Assembly (NCBI RefSeq): GCF_900109955.1
Contig: NZ_FOJB01000001.1
Span: 1,178,001-1,242,000, forward strand
Length of the DNA: 64,000 bases
Direction: 5' to 3'
Source of the DNA: Aliiroseovarius sediminilitoris
GTDB lineage: Bacteria; Pseudomonadota; Alphaproteobacteria; Rhodobacterales; Rhodobacteraceae
The first letter of the stretch is position 1; every line of letters starts with the position of its first letter. Positions 34,881 to 42,582 of this stretch are shown piece after piece. The position numbers were made by a program, and so were the translations under genes. The notes under the pieces are model-generated. The model saw only the letters and a program-made list of their open reading frames with translations. It searched no databases and was not told the origin of the DNA.

Positions 34881-35624
34881 ATGAAACTTCAAGGGAAAAC
34901 CGCAATCGTCACAGGTGGTGGGCGCGATATTGGCAGTGCAATTGCTGTTAAGTTAGCTTCCGAAGGCGCAAATGTTGCAATCAACTATTTTGCCAGCTCA
35001 AAGGGCGCGGATGAAACGGTTGCCAAGATCGAAGCGGCAGGTGGCAAAGCCATTGCCGTTCAGGGCGATTTGAACAAGCAAGAAGATGTCGACGCGCTTA
35101 CCCAGAAAACAGTCGATGCGTTTGGCGGGATCGACGTGCTTGTGAACAATGCGGGTGGCCTAATCGCGCGCAAAACGATTTCCGATATGTCGCTTGAACA
35201 TTGGAATGCGGTGATGACGCTGAACCTGACAAGCACTTTTATGATGATCAAGGCCTGCCTTGCGCACATGAAAACCGGCGCAATCGTAAACCTTTCCAGC
35301 CAAGCCGGACGTGATGGGGGGGGGCCTGGTGCGGTCGCTTATGCAACATCCAAGGGTGCTCTCATGACCATGACACGCGGTCTGGCTAAAGAACTTGGAC
35401 CAGATATTCGCTGCAATGCGCTTTGCCCAGGCATGATCGACACGGATTTTCACAACATCCACACACCCGATGCGGGTCGTCGCGGATTTGAAGCCAACGC
35501 GCCGCTCAAGCGTCAAGGCAATGTGGATGAGGCTGCAAATCTGGTGCTGTTCCTAGCCTGTGAAGACAGTTCATTCATCACCGGTGCCAACATAGACATC
35601 AACGGCGGCATGCTGTTCAGCTAA
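34881..35624 (+). CDS. SDR-family oxidoreductase of uronate metabolism
   Basis: 247 residues, classical short-chain dehydrogenase. Cofactor loop TGGGRDIGSAI (TGxxxGxG variant), NNAGG, catalytic S in VNLSSQAG and YxxxK in AYATSKGAL. The context (kdgF, kdgK, uxuA) suggests reduction of a ketouronate: either the DEH reductase step to KDG or the fructuronate-to-mannonate step done by SDR-type UxuB in some bacteria. The sequence does not separate these. First intact gene of a tight operon. Confidence 0.8.
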   Translation: MKLQGKTAIVTGGGRDIGSAIAVKLASEGANVAINYFASSKGADETVAKIEAAGGKAIAVQGDLNKQEDVDALTQKTVDAFGGIDVLVNNAGGLIARKTISDMSLEHWNAVMTLNLTSTFMMIKACLAHMKTGAIVNLSSQAGRDGGGPGAVAYATSKGALMTMTRGLAKELGPDIRCNALCPGMIDTDFHNIHTPDAGRRGFEANAPLKRQGNVDEAANLVLFLACEDSSFITGANIDINGGMLFS

Positions 35625-35646
35625 ACAATAGTCAAGAGGATAAGAC

Positions 35647-35958
35647 ATGACTGATTTCCCTGTTGTTTCAACCGGCGAAAACGTTACGCGGCAGGTGCTT
35701 TCGGATCATCCGAGTATGATGGTTGTCGCCTTTCGGTTTGCGTCGAAAGGCGCGACCGGGGCGCTTCACAATCACCCGCATGTTCAATCAACCTATGTCG
35801 AAGCCGGACGTTTTCGGTTCACACTGGGTGATGAAGAGAAAGAAGTCGGCCCGGGCGACAGCTTCGTCATCCCAAGCGACTTGACCCATGGCTGCGTTTG
35901 CCTTGAACCGGGTACGTTGATCGATTGTTTCACGCCGCGGCGTGACGATTTTTTGTAA
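35647..35958 (+). CDS. kdgF: KdgF-like cupin (unsaturated uronate ring opening)
   Basis: 103-residue single cupin. Metal ligands are visible in ALHNHPHVQSTYVEAGRFRF (H-x-H-x(3)-Q pattern) and in SDLTHGCVCLEPGTLID. KdgF converts 4,5-unsaturated monouronates from alginate, pectin or ulvan lysis to their linear ketonised form. Size, motif and position between the SDR and kdgK all fit. No polysaccharide lyase is in the window. Confidence 0.8.
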   Translation: MTDFPVVSTGENVTRQVLSDHPSMMVVAFRFASKGATGALHNHPHVQSTYVEAGRFRFTLGDEEKEVGPGDSFVIPSDLTHGCVCLEPGTLIDCFTPRRDDFL

Positions 35959-35967
35959 GGTTTTAGA

Positions 35968-36879
35968 ATGCGCGTCCTATCAATCGGGGAATGTATGGCC
36001 GAACTGTCTCCACAGCACGAAGCGGGGACATTCCGGCTTGGCTTTGCGGGTGATACTTTCAATACAGCTTGGTATCTTGCGCGCATCAGCCCCGAAATCA
36101 ATGTGTCCTACTTTACCGGTTTTGGCAGTGATTCAATCTCGGCGCAGATGCGAGAGATGATTTCAGAGGCGGGGATCGATCATAGCAACTGTCTTGTTGT
36201 GCCTGATCGAACGGTCGGTCTTTACCTTATTTCGTTGGATCACGGGGAACGCAGTTTTTCCTATTGGCGCGGCCAATCCGCCGCGCGCTGTCTGGCGTCA
36301 GACCCCGACAAACTGGGGCAAGCGATTGAAGGCCACGATCTGATCTATTTTTCGGGGATCACCCTTGCAATCCTTGACGCGAGTGGGCGTGCGACTTTGC
36401 TTTCGGCGCTTCGTACTGCTCGAATCAATGGCAAGCTGATCGCTTTTGACCCGAATTTGCGCCCACGCCTTTGGGAAGGCACGGACACAATGCTGAAAGC
36501 CACGATGGAGGGCGCGCAAGTGTCTGACATTGTTCTGCCCTCGTTTGAAGACGAAGCCACATGGTTCAAGGATGCGACGCCCAAAGCAACGGCCAATCGC
36601 TACTTATCCGCCGGAGGCAATACCATCGTGGTTAAAAACGGAGCAGACGAAATCTATTATCGTGATCAGACCAGAGAGGGAACGGTTCCGGTGCCACCCA
36701 TCGCAGCCGTGATCGACACCACCGCTGCGGGTGATAGCTTCAACGCAGCGATCCTTGCCGGAACGAAAGATCAATCGCCACTGCCGCAACGCATAGCCTT
36801 GGCTTGTCGTTTGTCCGCTGCGGTAGTTCAGGCGCGCGGCGCTCTTGTGCCCATCAATGCGGCAGACTTCAAAAGCTAA
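35968..36879 (+). CDS. kdgK: 2-dehydro-3-deoxygluconokinase (PfkB family)
   Basis: 303 residues of the ribokinase fold: SIGECMAELSPQ at the N-terminus, GFAGDTFNTAWYLAR (first PfkB signature), the KDG-kinase typical GERSFSYWRGQSAAR near residue 92, FDPNLRPRLW near 157 and the catalytic DTTAAGDSFNAAIL near 250. Phosphorylates 2-keto-3-deoxygluconate at O6. The next enzyme, KDPG aldolase, is not in the window. Confidence 0.9.
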   Translation: MRVLSIGECMAELSPQHEAGTFRLGFAGDTFNTAWYLARISPEINVSYFTGFGSDSISAQMREMISEAGIDHSNCLVVPDRTVGLYLISLDHGERSFSYWRGQSAARCLASDPDKLGQAIEGHDLIYFSGITLAILDASGRATLLSALRTARINGKLIAFDPNLRPRLWEGTDTMLKATMEGAQVSDIVLPSFEDEATWFKDATPKATANRYLSAGGNTIVVKNGADEIYYRDQTREGTVPVPPIAAVIDTTAAGDSFNAAILAGTKDQSPLPQRIALACRLSAAVVQARGALVPINAADFKS

Positions 36880-36906
36880 ACACCGGAAACCAAAGGAGCT
36901 ATCCCT

Positions 36907-38055
36907 ATGCGAGAGACATGGCGCTGGTTTGGAGAATTCGATCCGATCCCGTTAGATCAAGTGGCCCAGACTGGGGCACAGGGTATTGTCAGCTCTCTGC
37001 ACGCTGTTCCCTATGGCGAAGTTTGGTCGCGCGAGTTGATCGCAGCACGCCGCACACAAATCGAATCCGCAGGATTTTCATGGGACGTGGTAGAAAGCCT
37101 GCCCGTCCACGAAGACATCAAGCGCGGAACTGGCGATCTGAAGTCGTTGTTTGCAAACTATCGCCAATCTCTTGCGAATATTGCTGCTGAAGGTGTCTCG
37201 ACTGTTTGTTACAACTTCATGCCCATCCTGGATTGGACACGCACCGACCTTGCAGCACCTGTTGCGCGCGGAGGCACTTGTTTACACTTCTCCGCAGCAA
37301 AAATGGCAGCGTTCGAGATACACATGCTTGGTCGCGCGGATGCTAGGGAAGACTATCATCAAGACGCCGTTCGCGCAGGCGACGCTTGGTTCGCGTCAGC
37401 ATCCAAGGACGATCAGGCTGCCCTGTTTCACGCGGTTATGTCTGGTCTGCCGGGTGCATTGGATCGATATGATATCGACGGGTTGCGCAGTGTACTGACG
37501 AGTTATGCGGGGATCACGCACGATGATCTACGCGCAAATCTTGCACGTTTCCTTGCCGAAGTGGTGCCAACGGCGGCAGATCTGGGCATTCGAATGTGCA
37601 TTCACCCAGACGACCCGCCGCGAGACATTCTGGGACTGCCACGCATCGTGTCATCAGAGGATGATATTCGTTGGATTTTGCAAGCACAGAATGATCCGGT
37701 AAGTGGCCTGACATTGTGCACTGGATCGCTTGGTTCTGCGCAAGGCAATGATGTTCCCGCCATCGCCAAAGTGTTTGCTGATCGCATTCATTTTGTTCAC
37801 CTTAGAAATGTAACCAAATCGACAGACGGCTCGTTTACCGAGTCAGCGCATCTGGCCGGGGACGTAGATCTTGTGGCTGTAATTGACGAACTTCTAGAAG
37901 CAGAATGCCGTCGTGATGTGGACCTTCCATTCCGGGCAGATCATGGGCACGCGCTGCTGTCTGACACAGAGATGGATGCACAGCCGGGTTACACAATGAT
38001 CGGCCGCCTGCGCGGTTTGTCCGAACTACGCGGGATCATTTGTGCCCTCAGTTAA
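36907..38055 (+). CDS. uxuA: Mannonate dehydratase
   Basis: 382 residues starting MRETWRWFGEFDPIPL, with AAAGGAG upstream. Family stretches: GAQGIVSSLHAVPYGEVW, VESLPVHEDIKRG, TVCYNFMPILDWTRT near residue 100, MCIHPDDPPRDILGLPRIVS near 235, CTGSLG near 275, IHFVHLRNV and FRADHGHALLSD. It dehydrates D-mannonate to 2-keto-3-deoxygluconate, which KdgK then phosphorylates. Neither UxaC nor a classical UxuB lies in the window. Confidence 0.92.
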   Translation: MRETWRWFGEFDPIPLDQVAQTGAQGIVSSLHAVPYGEVWSRELIAARRTQIESAGFSWDVVESLPVHEDIKRGTGDLKSLFANYRQSLANIAAEGVSTVCYNFMPILDWTRTDLAAPVARGGTCLHFSAAKMAAFEIHMLGRADAREDYHQDAVRAGDAWFASASKDDQAALFHAVMSGLPGALDRYDIDGLRSVLTSYAGITHDDLRANLARFLAEVVPTAADLGIRMCIHPDDPPRDILGLPRIVSSEDDIRWILQAQNDPVSGLTLCTGSLGSAQGNDVPAIAKVFADRIHFVHLRNVTKSTDGSFTESAHLAGDVDLVAVIDELLEAECRRDVDLPFRADHGHALLSDTEMDAQPGYTMIGRLRGLSELRGIICALS

Positions 38056-38136
38056 ATTTGTACTCGCGGGGTTCAGCCAACTTGGTGCGAAATTGAGCGG
38101 TTCTCGCTGAAGACCCTGAATCTTCCGCATATTATT

Positions 38137-38151
38137 CTGGTATACTAGTAT
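38137..38151. promoter_or_regulatory. Candidate GntR operator upstream of the beta-hydroxyacid dehydrogenase
   Basis: CTGGTATACTAGTAT: contains the exact palindrome ATACTAGTAT (38142-38151) and a CTGGTATACTAG near-palindrome that resembles the TGGTATACCA core known for UxuR/ExuR-type GntR regulators. Confidence 0.5.
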
Positions 38152-38201
38152 AAAATAAAGTAGTGTCCGAGTCGACACTGGCATTCGCTAAGGAGTTTGA
38201 A

Positions 38202-39080
38202 ATGGAAAGTCCCGTGATCGGTTTTATTGGCCTCGGTCTTATGGGTGGCAACATGGTTGAATGCCTGCAAAAGAACGGTTTTGAGCCTGTTGTCATGGAT
38301 CTGAACAAAGACGCGGTGGCAACTGTCTTAGCTCGCGGCGCACGTGAAGTCGCCTCGGCAAAAGAACTCGCTCAAGCCAGTGATGTTATCATGCTTTGCC
38401 TCACAACTTCCGCAGTTGTGGAAGGCTTGATCTATGGTGATGACGGCATTCTGGCAGGTATCCAGGACGGTGCTGTCGTGATTGATTTCGGCACTTCCAT
38501 TCCTGCATCGACACGCAAAATCGGCGCGGATCTTGCTGCAAAGGGTGCGGGCATGATTGATGCCCCGCTTGGACGGACGCCAGCCCATGCAAAAGATGGA
38601 TTACTAAACATCATGGCGGCAGGTGACGAAGCAACCTTTGAAAAAGTGAAGCCAGTGCTGGATGTGTTAGGTGAGAACGTCTTTCATCTTGGCGCTCTGG
38701 GGGCAGGGCATACGACGAAGTTGATCAATAACTTCATGGGTATGACAACCGTCAGCGCCATGAGCCAAGCATTTGCGGTGGCAGACCGCGCAGGCGTCGA
38801 CCGCCAGCAACTGTATGAAATAATGTCGACCGGTCCATCCAATTCACCTTTCATGGGGTTTTGTAAAAACTACGCCGTTGATGATGTCAGCGATCTTGGT
38901 TTCTCTATCGCCAATGCCAACAAAGACCTCGGCTATTTCCTTAAAATGGTCGAAGATTTGGGGACGCGATCCGAAATCGCAGAAGGGACGTCACACAACC
39001 TTCAAGCCGCTGTCGACGCGGGGATGAGCAATGGAAACGTTCCTGAAATTTTCGATTATTTCGTCAAACTGAAAGCTTAA
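38202..39080 (+). CDS. NAD(P)-dependent beta-hydroxyacid dehydrogenase
   Basis: 292 residues of the 3-hydroxyisobutyrate/tartronate-semialdehyde/6-phosphogluconate dehydrogenase superfamily: GFIGLGLMGGNMVECLQKNG, then VMDLN, substrate loop DAPLGRTPAHAKDGLLNIM near residue 120 (usually DAPVSGG), catalytic Lys in GAGHTTKLINNFMG near 170. TAAGGAG 6-7 nt before ATG 38202 fixes the start. The unusual DAPLGRTP loop separates it from true 3-hydroxyisobutyrate dehydrogenases; substrate is unknown but the operator and neighbours tie it to uronate use. Confidence 0.82.
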   Translation: MESPVIGFIGLGLMGGNMVECLQKNGFEPVVMDLNKDAVATVLARGAREVASAKELAQASDVIMLCLTTSAVVEGLIYGDDGILAGIQDGAVVIDFGTSIPASTRKIGADLAAKGAGMIDAPLGRTPAHAKDGLLNIMAAGDEATFEKVKPVLDVLGENVFHLGALGAGHTTKLINNFMGMTTVSAMSQAFAVADRAGVDRQQLYEIMSTGPSNSPFMGFCKNYAVDDVSDLGFSIANANKDLGYFLKMVEDLGTRSEIAEGTSHNLQAAVDAGMSNGNVPEIFDYFVKLKA

Positions 39081-39147
39081 CTTCTGGTTAGGCAGTGTCA
39101 GAAGAACCTAGGTTGAAGCGGGCAGGGTGCTGACATAGCGTCCCGCC

Positions 39148-39748
39148 ATGACAAAACGCGACCCACAGGTCGCCGCCCTTGGCGCGCTGTTGGACCCAAA
39201 CGAAGGCGGCGCGCGGATGGGGCCGGGCGATTTCTGGTGCTGTCTGCGCGCCCGCCTGCCGAGACACCCTTCTTCAACCCCATCCAGACCAAGGAATTCG
39301 CCCCCGACTTGCGCGCCGGAGACCGGCTGGGCTTTGTCCTGCGTGCCAACGCGACGCGCACGCAGAAGACCGGCGAACAGACCGCCAGCGGCAAGGAAAA
39401 GAAGCGCCATATCGACTTGGTAATGGACGCTTTGCCCCCAGCGGCTAGGGTCGGGCCGAGGCGCGCATGGCCACGGCGCAAGAGGTCGCGCAGACTTGGC
39501 TGACGGGGCAGGGCGCGCGGGGCGGCTTTGCCCCCGAACACGTTGCGGTCGATGATTATTCGGTCCATCGCTTCGCGAAAAAGCGCGGCGCACGAAAATA
39601 CGGAATGCCCGTCACCTTCGGCGTGCTGGACATCACTGGGAGGACGCTGCGCGTCACCGACCCGGCGGCGTTCGTCACAACGCTTGCGCGCGGGATCGGG
39701 CGGGCCAAGGCGTTCGGCGGCGGGCTGATGCTGATCAGCCGGGCATGA
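39148..39748 (+). pseudogene. cas6e: Decayed type I-E CRISPR cas6e (casE) gene
   Basis: Cas6e is the crRNA-processing endonuclease of type I-E CRISPR-Cas. Three blocks in different frames rebuild parts of it: 39148-39220, TKRDPQVAALGALLDPNEGG; 39225-39450, RFLVLSARPPAETPFF, then NPIQTKEFAPDLRAGDRLGF, VLRANATRTQ, EKKRHIDLVMDAL; 39460-39748, MATAQEVAQTWLTGQG, YGMPVTFGVLDITGRT, LARGIGRAKAFGGGLMLISR. The ANPIKT-like RAN motif and the C-terminal glycine-rich GIGRAKAFGGGLM loop are diagnostic. The N-terminal part with the catalytic histidine appears to be deleted and a frameshift lies near 39450. Confidence 0.8.
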
Positions 39749-39880
39749 AGGGCCTGCCGCCTTGGCGCGCATCATCCCCCAGATCGAAGAGGTCTTGCGC
39801 GCAGGCGACCTGCCCAAGCCCCTTGGCCTTCGAACGAAAGGTCGCTTAAATGAGCAATCGGAGCGGAACAATTCCGTGAC
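39745..39880 (+). other. Junction: possible cas1 start remnant and a foreign fragment
   Basis: ATG 39745 overlaps the cas6e stop (ATGA) and reads MKGLPP, like the first residues of many Cas1e proteins (MLKGLPP). The similarity ends there. In another frame 39763-39880 reads LARIIPQIEEVLRAGDLPKP and LGLRTKGRL, coding-like but not recognised. The cas1 reading rests on six residues and the overlap only. Confidence 0.25.
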
Positions 39881-39885
39881 AGGTC

Positions 39886-40326
39886 CATTTTGACATTGTC
39901 ATGATAACCATCGGCGTGTCGAGTTGGATGCCTGACCTCGACAGTTTCTTCGCAGAAATATCGAAACTACTCGCACCAGATGGGATGATATTTATCTACG
40001 AGCATCATTCCATCTTGATTATGCGTGAGCCGGGACAAGCAAATGACCCGGTCAGTTGGGAGCTATCATATTTTCGGGACGATGCCTACATCGACGAAAG
40101 CGGCTTGGATTATTATGGCGGCGAGAGCTATGAAGCGTCGCCAAACGTTTCTTTCAGTCACAAGATGTCAGATATCGTAATGGGTGCTATCAATTCGAGC
40201 CTCACTTTGGATTACTTTGAAGAATTGCCAAAACATACATTGAATGCTTGGTGGAATGTTGAACACTCTGAGATCGGCTTGCAGATGAGCTATGTCATGG
40301 TTTTCAGAGAACCGAGCCATATTTAG
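39886..40326 (+). pseudogene. N-terminally truncated class I SAM methyltransferase
   Basis: About 146 codons in frame: FDIVMITIGVSSWMPDLDSF, then FAEISKLLAPDGMIFIYEHH, SGLDYYGGESYEASPNVSFS and HKMSDIVMGAINSSLTLDYF, ending FREPSHI. This is the second half (motifs post-II to the C-terminus) of a methyltransferase_11/25-type protein; the SAM-binding glycine motif is missing and a stop lies just upstream. If translated from ATG 39901 it would lack cofactor binding. Confidence 0.7.
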
Positions 40327-40648
40327 CGACAGCGGACATTCTTGAGCACAAATCCATAGAACGATTCTTCCCGCAGACTGTCGGGTCGGAATAGCGGTTG
40401 ACCTCGCAGGCGCGGCGAATGACTGCAAAACGGGCTGCGACCGCCGCGTCCAAGCACAGCATAGAGAGTCCGGTCAGGGCCGTTGCCATTTCCACGAAGA
40501 ACATTTGTTCCGTAACCTGGCTGCTCCCTTTAGGATCGAAAAAGACAATATAGGATTTAGACCATCGGACGTCTTGAAACCATTCGTGCCGGGGCAACTT
40601 GGAAAGATACGTTAGAAAAGCATCAAACCTGTCCCATTGGCGCTGACG
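40304..40648 (-). other. Unrecognised minus-strand coding fragment at the island edge
   Basis: Open from a TGA at 40649-40651 to a stop at 40304: RQWDRFDAFLTYLSKLPRHE, SKSYIVFFDPKGSSQVTEQM, FAVIRRACEVNRYSDPTVCG. Composition and codon pattern look coding, but no family is recognised and there is no ATG near the 5' end (a TTG at 40597 is the first candidate). It overlaps the methyltransferase stop by 23 nt and its 5' end lies inside the right 23-bp repeat. Confidence 0.35.
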
Positions 40649-40651
40649 TCA
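40629..40651 (-). repeat. 23-bp inverted repeat, right copy
   Basis: Reads on the minus strand exactly as 19337-19359 on the plus strand. Beyond the 23 bp the two sides differ by one inserted G before TTT. Adjacent outer bases do not form an obvious target-site duplication. Confidence 0.75.
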
Positions 40652-40789
40652 GACAGATCCAGACCGGTCCCGCCAGACGAGTGTTTTTCAACCCGACCCG
40701 GATATGTGCTACACTCACCCATCGCGCTCAATCACGAGCGGGTGGGTCGAACGCCAATTATGTGCGTTCGAAGAAAGGGTCCAAAGAAA

Positions 40790-41080
40790 ATGTATGCTCG
40801 CATTACACCTTACAAAATGAAACCAGGAAGCAAAGCCGCGGCCACCAAGATCATGGAGAGCCTGAAAGACAAGATCATGGCGTTGCCCGGTCAGAAGTCC
40901 TTCTTGAATGTCATGAACGACGACGAGGGGTCTGGTTATGTCATCTCGACGACAGAGTTGGCAGAGATGAGCCCAGAGACCGGAGAAAAGGTCAAAGCGC
41001 TTTGGTCAGCTTTTTCCGAATATCTGGTGGATGAGCCGAAAGCGCATTCATTTACAGTCATCGCAAACTGGAAAGCCTGA
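40790..41080 (+). CDS. Small ABM-type (antibiotic biosynthesis monooxygenase fold) protein
   Basis: 96 residues starting MYARITPYKMKPGSKAAATK; a dimeric ferredoxin-like alpha-beta barrel is suggested by the strand MYARITPYKMKPG, helix AATKIMESLKDKIMALPG, strand SFLNVMNDDEGSGYVISTTE, helix ETGEKVKALWSAFSEYL and final strand HSFTVIANWKA. The longer frame from 40637 is rejected. Function unknown; such proteins are often minor oxygenases or stress proteins. First backbone gene to the right of the island. Confidence 0.6.
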   Translation: MYARITPYKMKPGSKAAATKIMESLKDKIMALPGQKSFLNVMNDDEGSGYVISTTELAEMSPETGEKVKALWSAFSEYLVDEPKAHSFTVIANWKA

Positions 41081-41123
41081 GCGCCGATAGAAACGCCGCG
41101 CTTGGGCCGTGAAGTGATACATA

Positions 41124-41489
41124 CTATTCGTGCTGAATGATCACCGCTTCAAAGTCGATTTCGCTTGTAACCATGGTGTGATGGCCTTGGCCGTGTTTAT
41201 CTTCCATGTGCCAGACGTCGCCTTTTGCGATATCGCGGGTCTGACCGTCGCTTGCGGTGACTTTGATGCTGCCCGCAAGGCAGATCAGTTTTTGTCGCAC
41301 AGGGGTGGGGTGGATTGGTTCGTTCCACCCCGCACGCAACCTTAGAAACATCATCCGACGCGCTGGCTCTGGGTCCGAAACCTCGATGTCTTGCGCGGGT
41401 GGTGCGAAGCTGCGCGGTGCCAGCGTGATGTCGATATCGCTCCAATGGCTTTCGCCCGCGGCATCCGCGTAGAGTTTGACGTAGTGCAT
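41124..41489 (-). CDS. Cupin-domain protein
   Basis: 121 residues from MHYVKLYADAAGESHWSDID, with GGGGGAA upstream. One cupin barrel: RAGWNEPIHPTPVRQKLICL, AGSIKVTASDGQTRDIAKGD and VWHMEDKHGQGHHTMV, holding possible metal-binding histidines. Function unknown. The frame above 41489 is non-coding. Confidence 0.7.
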   Translation of the reverse strand: MHYVKLYADAAGESHWSDIDITLAPRSFAPPAQDIEVSDPEPARRMMFLRLRAGWNEPIHPTPVRQKLICLAGSIKVTASDGQTRDIAKGDVWHMEDKHGQGHHTMVTSEIDFEAVIIQHE

Positions 41490-41659
41490 GATTTCCCCCG
41501 TGGCCCATTTTGCACACAGGGATATCACATTGCGTGTCTCTGGCCTATCGTCAGAACGCGGGTTCTGGGTCGCATGGATAAAACGAAAAAGGGCAGACCA
41601 ATGGTCCACCCGTTGCACTTTGTGCGACCGACATCCGGCTGTGCCAAGTGTTTGTCGAC

Positions 41660-42520
41660 TTACTCCAGAAACGCCTTTTCCACCACGTATTGTGCGGGTT
41701 TCGAATTTGCGCCTTCCTCAAGCCCGGCTTCTTCCAGAAGTTCCTTGAGCTCCAGGTTGAAAGGCAGGTTGCCGCAGATCATCGCGCGGTCGTTCTGGGG
41801 GCAAAGCGGGTCGGTGCCCAGATCTGCGAACACGTCGCCTGAACGGATCAAATCGGTGATCCGGCCCATCTTGGGGCTCTCTTCGCGGGTGGTGGTCGGG
41901 TAGTATTTGATCTTTTTCCAGAAGCCATCGCCGATCACCTCGTTCAGAAGTTCATCATCCTTCAAGGCCTCGATCAGATTGCGACCATAGGTCAACTCGC
42001 CCACTTCGCGGCAGGTGTGGGTGATGATCACCTCGTCGTAATCCTGATAGGTCTGGGGTTCGCGCAGCAGGGACGCGAAGGGCGCAAAGCCTGTGCCAGT
42101 GGCGAAGAACCAGATGCGTTTGCCGGGGATCAGCGCATCATGCACCAGCGTGCCCACGGGTTTCGGGCGCAGGATGATCTGATCGCCGGGCTTGATGTGT
42201 TGCAGCTTGGACGTCAGCGGGCCGTCCGGCACCTTGATCGAGTAGAACTCAAGCTCTTCATCCCATGACGGGCTGGCAATCGAATAGGCGCGCAGAAGCG
42301 GTTTTTGCTTGCCGGTCTTGGGGTCCGGGTCGCCCATCAGCCCGATCATCACGAACTCGCCCGAGCGGAAACGCAGGGTTTGCGGCCGGGTGCAGCGAAA
42401 CCGGAACAGGCGGTCGGTGTAATGTTCGACCTCGGTCACGGTTTGCGCGTCGGGCAGAGTCGGAACGGGTTTTACTTTTGCTTCAGCATCCATAACGGGC
42501 GTCACTTCATTCATGTGCAT
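41660..42520 (-). CDS. fpr: Ferredoxin/flavodoxin--NADP+ reductase
   Basis: About 286 residues. FAD site RAYSIASPSWDEELEF near residue 78 (RxYS), NADP site FFATGTGFAPFASLLREP near 140, ICGNLPFNLELKELLEEAG near 245 and a C-terminal YVVEKAFLE that stacks on the flavin. Starts at 42520 or the ATG at 42514; no strong ribosome binding site decides. It lies 62 bp downstream of the sulfur assimilation genes on the same strand, so it probably supplies electrons through ferredoxin to sulfite reductase. Confidence 0.9.
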   Translation of the reverse strand: MHMNEVTPVMDAEAKVKPVPTLPDAQTVTEVEHYTDRLFRFRCTRPQTLRFRSGEFVMIGLMGDPDPKTGKQKPLLRAYSIASPSWDEELEFYSIKVPDGPLTSKLQHIKPGDQIILRPKPVGTLVHDALIPGKRIWFFATGTGFAPFASLLREPQTYQDYDEVIITHTCREVGELTYGRNLIEALKDDELLNEVIGDGFWKKIKYYPTTTREESPKMGRITDLIRSGDVFADLGTDPLCPQNDRAMICGNLPFNLELKELLEEAGLEEGANSKPAQYVVEKAFLE

Positions 42521-42582
42521 CAACGGGGCACGCGGCCCCGTCCTTTTCTGTCTGCGTATATAGGGAGGTTCAGGGGAAGGGT

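Noticed and set aside
19337-40651. Simple transposon with target-site duplication bounded by the 23-bp repeats
   Set aside because: Outer flanks (CTTGTA on the left, GACAGA on the right) do not match, so a plain transposition event is not supported, although the inverted repeat itself stands.
39080-40700. CRISPR array next to the cas6e remnant
   Set aside because: No regularly spaced direct repeats of 28-29 bp were seen in this interval or elsewhere in the window.
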